Assembly: GCA_035627835.1 (NCBI GenBank)
Contig: DASPKX010000086.1
Coordinates: forward strand, 1 to 6,725
Length of the DNA: 6,725 nt
From: DASPKX01 sp035627835
Lineage (GTDB): Bacteria; Verrucomicrobiota; Verrucomicrobiia; Limisphaerales; SXQI01
Reading direction: 5' to 3'
Shown: positions 1-6,725 of the stretch, in pieces
How positions within the stretch are numbered: position 1 is the first letter of the stretch
How the letters are laid out: each line of letters starts with the position of its first letter
Program-made: the position numbers and the translations under genes
The notes under the pieces: model-generated
The model's input: the letters and a program-made list of their open reading frames with translations, nothing else
Told to the model about the DNA's origin: nothing
The model's database searches: none

Positions 1-1912
1 CATTGGTGGCGCTCACCAGAGCAACATGTGCGCCCGACCACGGGGACATGATTGCTCCAGGCTTGCAGTCAGGCAGTGCATAGGTGCGGAAGCCGCGATC
101 TAACGTGATCGTGAAGCTCGATCCATCCAGTGAAAAAGCCATCTGATCGCAGCCATGGTGCGGAAATACATGATGAACTTCCCCGCTCGCGCCATCAAGC
201 AGACGCACCTCCATCGCATTCGGGTCATCTGAGGGTCCTGACGCTACTGCAACAAACTGACCGTTTGGAGAAAACTTTGAGCGAAGGGCCTCGCCGGGAA
301 ACTCGCGCGCCCAGATCTGCTGGCCTGTGCGGCTGTTGAGCAAGCGGAGCGGCTCACCAGCGCGCGTGACCAGGAGCCACTTTTTTGTATGAAGGTATTC
401 AACATGCGCGCCCAAAGGGCCGACGGACGGGAGTCGGGCGATCAATTCGAGAGTTTGATGATCGCGGAGGGCTAACGAACCGTCCTTGTTCTGGAACAAG
501 ACTGAGTCAGCAGACTGAATGAGAGACTGGAATCCCGGAGGTGGATCAAAGGCCTCGTAACGCTCCGCATGAATCAGTCCCCACAAAAATTGCCATTCAA
601 CTCCTCTCAGGTCTGGAGCGTCAGGAGCAGGGATGTGCCTTGCCAACAGTTCGACGGCTCGAGGCATGGATCCATCAGCTAACAGTTTCTGGGCGAGGCT
701 GATGTCTGCGGCATATGCCTGAAGTTTGGCAAAATCGCGTTGATCGTCTGCAATCTTCTTTTGAACCTGCGCAAACGTTTTCTGCGCCTCCGCAATTTCT
801 CTTTGTTCGTCGGCCCTCTGCCATTGCCATGTGATTCCCACTGCGCCCGCTATTAGGCTCGAGATGAGCATCGCGCTCATGGCTGAGTACACGGGGTGCC
901 GTGCCACCCATTTGAGGACGCGCTCAGCTCGGGTGATTGGGCGCGCGAGGATAGGCTCGCCGCGAAGCCAGCGGTCCAGGTCGGCAGCCAGATTGCTGGC
1001 CGAAGGGTAACGTTCGGCAGGCGCTTTTGCTAGGCACTTCAGCGTGATTGTTTCCAAGTCACGATCAAGCGCTGCATTGAATATAGAGGGCCGGTGCGGC
1101 TCGTGCTCGATGACTGCCTTTAAGGTCTGCATTGAAGTGCCGCCTGCAAAAGGAGGTGCACCGGTGAGCAGATGATACAGCACCGCGCCAAGTCCATAGA
1201 CGTCAACGCTGACGGAAGCATGTTTCATTTCGCCGCGCGCAATTTCTGGCGCAACGTAAGAGGGCGTCCCCAGCAGAAGATTTGTATGTGTGAGAGCCGA
1301 GTCCAGGTTCAACAGCTTGGCGATGCCAAAGTCCATCAAATGCGGTTCGCCCTCCCTGTCGATTAATATATTGCTGGGCTTAATGTCGCGGTGAATCACC
1401 CCATGCTGATGCGCGTGATGAACCGCCTCTGCCATTTTGCGGATGATAACCGCCGCCCGCTTTAAATCGGTCCACGGCTCCGTCGCCAGCGCGTGCAAGG
1501 GGCGTCCATTGATGTAAGCCATGCTGAAGTACGGCTCCCCCTCATGTTCCCCGATGTCATAGATGGGCACGATGTTCGGGTGATGAAGTCCGCCAGCCGT
1601 CTCAGCCTCACTTTTGAAACGCTTGATCATCTCCTCAGATGCGTAAGCGCCGCCGGTAAGAAGCTTTAGCGCCACGACTCGGTTGAGGCTCCTTTGCCGG
1701 GCCAGAAAGACCACTCCCATTCCCCCGCGAGCTATCTGTTCAAGCACCTCGTAATCTCCAACCGAGCGAATGCGCGCTGGGACGTTGCCTGGCGGAATAA
1801 CGAAGCCCGGCTCCTCATCACTCGTTGCTTGGGCAAGAAGGCACGAAGTGCAAAGGCCTGTTGGGGAGCTAATGGGCCGTGCGCAGTCTGGACATTTCCC
1901 CTGAGAACTCAC
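1..1912 (-). CDS. Membrane-anchored Hanks-type Ser/Thr protein kinase with N-terminal zinc ribbon and extracytoplasmic WD40/propeller-like domain (3' end outside the window)
   Basis: The reading frame is open for 637 codons and runs off the left edge. Residues 7-24 form a CPxC...CxxC zinc ribbon (C7, C10, C21, C24). The kinase domain spans about 54-318: glycine loop ARGGMGVVF (61-69), Lys83 in VALK, Glu102 as likely helix-C glutamate, HRDIKPSN (174-181) with catalytic Asp176, DFG (194-196), APE (221-223), and Arg301 in ERYPSA. All catalytic residues are present, so it should be active on Ser/Thr; the first loop glycine is Ala61. Residues 341-362 are one hydrophobic segment, followed by a charged, Gln-rich probable coiled coil (366-398). 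The rest, from about 438, carries FSPNG (547-551) and FSLDG (593-597) motifs typical of WD40 or related beta-propeller repeats, probably outside the membrane as a sensor. The GTG start at 1912 is chosen for its Shine-Dalgarno sequence and 4-base overlap with the sigma gene. The ligand and targets are unknown. Confidence 0.93.
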   Translation of the reverse strand, partial: MSSQGKCPDCARPISSPTGLCTSCLLAQATSDEEPGFVIPPGNVPARIRSVGDYEVLEQIARGGMGVVFLARQRSLNRVVALKLLTGGAYASEEMIKRFKSEAETAGGLHHPNIVPIYDIGEHEGEPYFSMAYINGRPLHALATEPWTDLKRAAVIIRKMAEAVHHAHQHGVIHRDIKPSNILIDREGEPHLMDFGIAKLLNLDSALTHTNLLLGTPSYVAPEIARGEMKHASVSVDVYGLGAVLYHLLTGAPPFAGGTSMQTLKAVIEHEPHRPSIFNAALDRDLETITLKCLAKAPAERYPSASNLAADLDRWLRGEPILARPITRAERVLKWVARHPVYSAMSAMLISSLIAGAVGITWQWQRADEQREIAEAQKTFAQVQKKIADDQRDFAKLQAYAADISLAQKLLADGSMPRAVELLARHIPAPDAPDLRGVEWQFLWGLIHAERYEAFDPPPGFQSLIQSADSVLFQNKDGSLALRDHQTLELIARLPSVGPLGAHVEYLHTKKWLLVTRAGEPLRLLNSRTGQQIWAREFPGEALRSKFSPNGQFVAVASGPSDDPNAMEVRLLDGASGEVHHVFPHHGCDQMAFSLDGSSFTITLDRGFRTYALPDCKPGAIMSPWSGAHVALVSATN

Positions 1913-2727
1913 GCAAGAGCCTCCAGTAGGTGGCGCACCTCAGAATCAAGATCATCAGGGTTTGCTAGGGTATGCAGCAATTCTTCCCTCAGCAGAGCGG
2001 AAAACCTAAGTCGCATTCGCCGCACGACTGTTTTAACACCCCCTTCACTGAGCGCCAGCTTTTGACCCAGCGTCGCGTAATTATCCTCAGTCAGATGCCC
2101 GAGCATGTTTGGTTTTAGCAAGTCAAAGCGAGCGCCTTCTCCCACTCGCACAAACTCTTCCCTAAGCCGCTCAAGCACTAATGCAATCACTGTCTCCGCC
2201 CAGTTTTTATCAAAGAGCTTATCTGGGGAGGCTTCGTCGTGTGGCTCATGCAGGAACCGATCTTCCGCCTCAAGGGCATTAAGCGAGAAGGCCCGAGCGG
2301 CTCCACCACGTTTAAGGCGGGTGCCATGAGCGAAGCGATTGATTAAAAAACGGTTGAAGGCGGTAACGATGAAGCTGCGAAATTTGCCTTTATGCCGGTC
2401 GACAGAGTTTAGAAAGTCCTTCGACAGCAGCGCTTGGAAAAAGCTCTGAACAGCATCCTGAGCGTCCTCGGTGTTTAGCCCTTTCCGGCGCGCATAGGCG
2501 TAGAGTGGAAACCAATAGGTGGCGCAGAGCTTCTGCAGTGCTGTCGTATAGTCCGCCGATTCCGGGTCCATCGCACTCAGAATGACGGTCCAAGCCGTGG
2601 TGCAAAACGCACGAGGGCCATCTCCGGTTTGATACGCCATAAGAAGTCGAGTTGTATTCTTTGCCTGATCAGGAGCCTTCCGCTCCAAAGCAAAATCGCG
2701 GATCATGAATGTGCGCAGAAGGCGCAC
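1909..2727 (-). CDS. Kinase-linked ECF-type RNA polymerase sigma factor
   Basis: Predicted alternative sigma factor that binds core RNA polymerase and directs it to a specific promoter set. From about residue 41 the protein follows the pattern of a sigma family common in Planctomycetes and Verrucomicrobia: FCTTAWTVIL (41-50), region 2 at about 64-132 with YWFPLYAYARR, EDAQDAVQSFFQALL (87-101) and GKFRSFIVTAFNRFLIN, a basic linker LKRGG (138-142), and region 4 at about 212-250 with the helix-turn-helix LGQKLALSEGGVKTVVRRM. The C-terminal tail DSEVRHLLEALA is also typical. No anti-sigma gene is adjacent; the next gene is a Ser/Thr kinase overlapping by 4 bases, so control by phosphorylation is a reasonable inference, not shown here. 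The start is uncertain: GTG 2727 gives 272 residues, ATG 2706 gives 265 and ATG 2640 gives 243. None has a good Shine-Dalgarno sequence, and homology alone would allow the shortest. Confidence 0.9.
   Translation of the reverse strand: MRLLRTFMIRDFALERKAPDQAKNTTRLLMAYQTGDGPRAFCTTAWTVILSAMDPESADYTTALQKLCATYWFPLYAYARRKGLNTEDAQDAVQSFFQALLSKDFLNSVDRHKGKFRSFIVTAFNRFLINRFAHGTRLKRGGAARAFSLNALEAEDRFLHEPHDEASPDKLFDKNWAETVIALVLERLREEFVRVGEGARFDLLKPNMLGHLTEDNYATLGQKLALSEGGVKTVVRRMRLRFSALLREELLHTLANPDDLDSEVRHLLEALA
1920..1924 (-). promoter_or_regulatory. Shine-Dalgarno sequence for the kinase gene, inside the sigma gene
   Basis: On the minus strand GGAGG lies 7 bases before the kinase GTG. It falls within the last codons of the sigma gene. 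It decides the unusual GTG start and suggests translational coupling: ribosomes ending at the overlapping TGA can restart directly. Confidence 0.85.
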
Positions 2728-2885
2728 CGCTCACGGCATATCCTATGCACTTTCCAGGCGTTTACACGAAGAAGTTAAGCAAAACAGAGAAATAGTTTCA
2801 GCAAGGCGCCAAAGTGGGCATTGGTTCGAAGGTCCCGCCTGCGTCTCACAGCCTTAAATGGAGCGTCTCGCTTCTTAAAAAAGTT
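2728..2885 (-). other. Leader region upstream of the sigma-kinase operon
   Basis: This 158-base gap must hold the operon promoter unless transcription enters from further right, which the terminator at 2886-2925 should block. I see no convincing sigma-70 promoter. A GAAAC reading on the minus strand near 2784-2788 resembles an ECF -35 element, but no CGTC-like -10 follows at the usual 16-17 bases, so autoregulation is not supported by sequence alone. There is no gene here. Confidence 0.4.
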
Positions 2886-2925
2886 AAAAAAAACGGGGGG
2901 TCCGACATCCTGTGTCGGACCCCCC
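2886..2925 (-). terminator. Strong rho-independent terminator, minus-strand orientation
   Basis: A perfect 13-bp stem (2895-2907 with 2913-2925; arm GGGGGGTCCGACA) closes a 5-base loop. Read on the minus strand, the stem is followed after one base by eight T (2893-2886), then AA and a further run of six T (2882-2877), a textbook intrinsic terminator. Read on the plus strand it is followed only by CTTT, so it should work poorly that way. It sits upstream of the sigma gene and would stop minus-strand transcripts coming from the repeat region, although no minus-strand gene is visible there. Confidence 0.85.
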
Positions 2926-3133
2926 CTTTAAGATGCCGCACATGAAAGTTGAAAAATCGATCCTTACCCTTGCTGGTTTTCGTGTCCTGAACGGCCTCTC
3001 CGCTCGCGGGTTATCTGCAAGCTCCGCTTTAAAGTCCGAGCCTGCATTGGTCCATCGACTTTCTCCTCTGCGCCACGGCGTCTCCGCGGGAAACTCTTTT
3101 CTGTGCTCTTTGAGATCCATCGAGGCCATTGCT
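2926..3133. other. Non-coding spacer between the terminator and the first hairpin-rich repeat
   Basis: No gene is supported. Open frames cross this stretch on both strands, but they run straight into the repeats and have no Shine-Dalgarno sequence or family signature. Around 3067-3093 the sequence CTCTGCGCC...GTCTCCGCGGGAAA resembles the CTGCG-rich style of the later repeats and may be a decayed relative; the first 130 bases show nothing I can interpret. Confidence 0.5.
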
Positions 3134-3255
3134 GTAGTTCGCGGCTGCGGAGCGAATGCGACGTCCCGATCTATCGGGATACATGTGGATGCAACGTCAT
3201 GTTGCCGCCGCCTGCGCAGGGCAGTCCACCCATTGGCAAGATGCCTGCCAACCTT
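3134..3255. repeat. Module A, copy 1: hairpin-rich dispersed repeat
   Basis: Bases 3183-3255 match 3621-3693 at 68 of 73 positions without a gap. Inside lie several inverted repeats: GCAACG-TCA-TGTTGC (3191-3205, one G-T pair), the 10-base palindrome CCTGCGCAGG (3211-3220), and TTGGCA...TGCCAA (3233-3251 region, 7-base loop). Just before the shared part is TCCCGAT-CT-ATCGGGA (3164-3179), a perfect 7-bp stem, and before that TTCGC...GCGAA (about 3138-3156). The second copy lacks these two left-hand hairpins, so this copy may be the fuller one. The hairpin content suggests a structured extragenic element; orientation and function are unknown. Confidence 0.8.
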
Positions 3256-3269
3256 CACGCCCGGTCCAT

Positions 3270-3342
3270 CCCTCTCTGCGCCCTCCGCCCTCCCTCTGCT
3301 GCCTCTGTGTTCAACTTTTTCGTTAATCTGCGAAAAACTGCG
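3270..3342. repeat. Module B, copy 1 (short, degenerate)
   Basis: Pyrimidine-rich segment with CCTCTCTGCGCCCTCCG, then CTCTGCTGCCTCTGTGTTCAA and AATCTGCGAAAA. The same blocks in the same order occur at 3725, 4085 and 4386 onward. This copy lacks the middle CCTGTCCTGA block and keeps only one clear ATCTGCG heptamer, so it is the most divergent of the four. Confidence 0.7.
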
Positions 3343-3375
3343 GCGCAGTCCCTCCTGCCTTTGGCAGCACGCCTG
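3338..3375. repeat. Degenerate fragment of module A
   Basis: The blocks GCAGTCC (3345), TTGGCA (3361) and GCCTG (3371) appear in the same order as in module A copy 1 (3221, 3233, 3243), with 4 extra bases between the first two and the identical 10-base step between the last two. It contains its own small hairpin CTGCC-TTT-GGCAG (3355-3367). It directly follows module B copy 1. Confidence 0.5.
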
Positions 3376-3394
3376 TGCTCTCACGCACAGCCCC

Positions 3395-3470
3395 ACGCAC
3401 AACTTTGACACAACCCTAAAACACAACTTTTCCTAAGGAATTCGCAAAAAGACACAACTTTGACACAAGA
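3395..3470. repeat. Phased ACACAA repeat tract
   Basis: CACAACTTTGACACAA occurs twice (near 3397 and 3453) with further ACACAACTTT copies between, so the ACACAA core recurs several times in about 70 bases. Adjacent cores are commonly 11-12 bases apart, close to one helical turn. ACACAACTTTTCCTAAGG here matches ACACGATTTTTCTTAGG at 3881-3897, which ties this tract to the end of the second repeat unit. There is no gene. Confidence 0.6.
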
Positions 3471-3557
3471 ATTTTTTCCCTGCCCCACCTCACAAGAGAC
3501 ACAACCCATCACCAACCCTGAATCTTGAGCACGTTCACAGCACCCGCTCGCACCTGC

Positions 3558-3592
3558 GGAGATCCGTTACATCTGTCCAGCTGCGGATCTCC
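3558..3592. repeat. Perfect 9-bp inverted repeat
   Basis: GGAGATCCG (3558-3566) and CGGATCTCC (3584-3592) are exact reverse complements separated by 17 bases. The loop and right arm (ATCTGTCCAGCTGCGGAT) look like a decayed form of the ATCTGCG...ATCTGCGGAT block of module B. There is no T-run of terminator length after it on either strand. Confidence 0.6.
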
Positions 3593-3620
3593 TTTGTTCG
3601 CCTCTCCTGACTACATATAG

Positions 3621-3693
3621 ATGTGGATGCAACGTCACGTTGCCGCCGCCTGCGCAGGGCTCTCCACCCACTCGCAAGATGCCTGCCAACCTT
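3621..3693. repeat. Module A, copy 2
   Basis: Differs from copy 1 at five of 73 positions. One change turns the G-T pair of the first hairpin into G-C, giving a perfect GCAACG-TCA-CGTTGC stem (3629-3643). Two others (CACTCGCA for CATTGGCA) break the last TTGGCA/TGCCAA hairpin. The 10-base palindrome CCTGCGCAGG is unchanged. It lies 438 bases after copy 1, and the next module B lies 432 bases after its own copy, so A plus B were probably duplicated as a unit. Confidence 0.8.
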
Positions 3694-3724
3694 CCATGAC
3701 GTTACTCACACCCCAAGGCTCGCT

Positions 3725-3898
3725 TGCCTCTGCTGCCTCTGTGTTCAAGTTCCTTGTCCAGGTTCCCTGTCCTGAAATCTGCGAAGATCTGCCCCATCTG
3801 CCGATACCCTCTTTGCTTCTCCTTCAGTCGCACGAAAACGTTCCAGACACGTTTTGGACACGTTTTTACCGCCCCAACAAACACGATTTTTCTTAGGC
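3725..3898. repeat. Module B, copy 2, with phased ACACG tail
   Basis: Starts TGCCTCTGCTGCCTCTGTGTTCAA, split as TGCCTCTGC and TGCCTCTGTG, and continues through TTGTCCAGGTTCCCTGTCC, three ATCTGCS-type heptamers at 9-10 base steps, CTTCAGTCGCACGAAAACG, and ACACGTTTTGGACACGTTTTT. The segment at about 3811-3867 is nearly identical to 4204-4249 in copy 3. No coding signal. Confidence 0.75.
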
Positions 3899-3920
3899 AA
3901 GACACGATAACCACGATTTT

Positions 3921-3942
3921 ACCCCCATTTTCTAAAGGGGGT
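3921..3942. repeat. Small GC-closed hairpin
   Basis: ACCCCC (3921-3926) and GGGGGT (3937-3942) pair, and inside them TTT pairs with AAA around a TCT loop with one bulged A. On the minus strand it is followed by the run AAAATCGTGG, with no T-run, so an efficient terminator is doubtful. It marks the junction between repeat units 2 and 3. Confidence 0.45.
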
Positions 3943-3948
3943 GCCCTG

Positions 3949-4248
3949 TGTGACAAAATGCGAGCCCGACGGTCCTTAAGCCATAAACGACTGATCCCTC
4001 CCGACCGCTCCGCCCCGTTATTCTAGTCGCTAACATCCCCCCTTAAAAACATGCGAGTCATCTGCCCTAAGCCTCCCGCCCTATGCGCTCCTCTCTGTGC
4101 CCTCCGTCCTGCCTCTGCTGCCTCTGTGTTCAAGTTCCTTGTCCAGGCTCCCTGTCCTGAAATCTGCGAAAATCTGCGCCATCTGCGGATACCCTCGTTT
4201 CCTCTCCTTCAGTCGCACGAAAACGTTCCTGACACAATTTGGACACGT
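3949..4248. repeat. Composite repeat unit 3 (about 300 bases)
   Basis: Begins TGTGACAAAA (3949), passes through a variable part of about 95 bases, then AAAAACATGCGAGTC (4045) and module B copy 3, ending GGACACGTT. Every landmark recurs 301-302 bases later: TGTGACAAAA at 4251, AAAAACATGCGAGTC at 4346, TGCCTCTGCTGCC at 4411. The B part has ATCTGCG-AAA-ATCTGCG-CC-ATCTGCG, three heptamers with 10- and 9-base steps. No gene. Confidence 0.8.
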
Positions 4249-4250
4249 TC

Positions 4251-4505
4251 TGTGACAAAACGCGACCCCACGATCTCGAATTCAATCGAACTGGTTCGCC
4301 CCTGATGCTTCGAACGCTCGATCTGGTCGCTGAAACCTGCCGCTCAAAAACATGCGAGTCATCTGCCCTAATCCCCCCGCCCTATGCGTTCCTCTCTGTG
4401 CCCTCCGTCCTGCCTCTGCTGCCTTCTGCGTTCAAGTTCTTTGTCCAAGTTCCCTGTCCTGAAATCTGCGAAAATCTGCGCCATCTGCGGATACCCCTTT
4501 TCCTC
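4251..4505. repeat. Composite repeat unit 4 (truncated at its right end)
   Basis: Head-to-tail partner of the unit before it. The part from AAAAACATGCGAGTC through ATCTGCGGATACCC is close to unit 3, with a few substitutions and an extra T in GCCTTCTGCG. It lacks the CAGTCGCACGAAAACG and GACACG tail. It ends about 20 bases before the promoter of the dikinase gene. Confidence 0.78.
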
Positions 4506-4526
4506 TTTCCTCTTGGGAAGCCGTCA

Positions 4527-4554
4527 TTGACACCCCCCCTTCGTTTGTTAGATT
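4527..4554 (+). promoter_or_regulatory. Probable sigma-70 type promoter of the dikinase gene
   Basis: TTGACA (4527-4532), a perfect -35 consensus, is followed after 16 bases by TAGATT (4549-4554), which matches four of six -10 positions. The spacer starts with seven C. Transcription would begin near 4561, giving an untranslated leader of about 40 bases. No clear Shine-Dalgarno sequence precedes the ATG; the last bases are A/T rich (CACAATTTAAT). Confidence 0.55.
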
Positions 4555-4601
4555 CGCCCCTCGATTTCCACCCCGAAGTCGATTATCCAGCACAATTTAA
4601 T

Positions 4602-6725
<2,124 letters not shown>

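Noticed and set aside
1..1912. Possible frameshift in the kinase gene, since no long minus-strand frame ends inside the window
   Set aside because: Reading the minus strand by codon from GTG 1912 gives one uninterrupted frame to base 1; the gene is simply cut by the window edge.
1694..2329. Small plus-strand frames inside the kinase and sigma genes
   Set aside because: They are antisense to well-supported genes and have no family features.
2884..3426. 180-codon minus-strand open frame ending beside the terminator
   Set aside because: Its position is tempting, but it runs through modules A and B and includes the terminator stem itself. It has no Shine-Dalgarno sequence and no recognisable domain, and its EHRGSRG stretch recurs in another repeat-derived frame.
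2912..3436. Plus-strand open frames across the repeats (also 3621-3896, 3724-4026 and 4051-4305)
   Set aside because: They translate the same pyrimidine-rich repeats in different frames, so the frame is not conserved between copies.
3164..4505. CRISPR array
   Set aside because: Repeats are long, degenerate and unevenly spaced, with no identical 20-40 base repeats alternating with unique spacers and no cas gene in the window.
3164..4505. Insertion sequence or transposon
   Set aside because: No transposase fragment, terminal inverted repeats or target-site duplication could be identified; a non-autonomous element remains possible.

Overview
The window looks like a chromosomal segment of a member of the Verrucomicrobia or a close relative in the Planctomycetes-Verrucomicrobia-Chlamydiae group. 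This rests on the gene families alone: a kinase-linked ECF-type sigma factor, a Hanks-type kinase joined through one membrane helix to a sensor domain with beta-propeller-like motifs, and long spacers filled with degenerate non-coding repeats. No rRNA, tRNA or other taxonomic marker is present.

Layout. The left 2.7 kb is a two-gene minus-strand operon. The sigma factor (1909-2727) comes first and the Ser/Thr kinase (from 1912 down past base 1) follows. The kinase GTG start overlaps the sigma TGA stop in a 4-base GTGA, with a GGAGG Shine-Dalgarno sequence inside the end of the sigma gene. The two products are therefore probably made together and may form one signalling unit: the kinase senses something outside the membrane and the sigma factor redirects transcription.

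The middle 1.8 kb (2728-4526) has no gene I can support. It opens with a strong rho-independent terminator oriented for minus-strand transcription (2886-2925). It then holds a nested set of degenerate repeats: a hairpin-rich module A (3134-3255, 3621-3693 and a fragment at 3338-3375), a pyrimidine-rich module B in four versions, and short phased ACACRA motifs. The last two units sit head to tail with a period of about 301 bases. Open frames drawn through this region on either strand look like translations of the repeats.

The right 2.1 kb (4602 to the window edge, plus strand) is the first 708 codons of pyruvate, phosphate dikinase, which interconverts pyruvate and phosphoenolpyruvate. A TTGACA promoter lies just beyond the last repeat. 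All catalytic motifs visible in this part are intact. The regulatory Thr two residues before the phospho-carrier His is Ser here.

The two halves show no obvious functional link. I did not find a clearly new system. The most interesting material is the repeat-built spacer with its orphan terminator, and the tightly coupled sigma-kinase pair.
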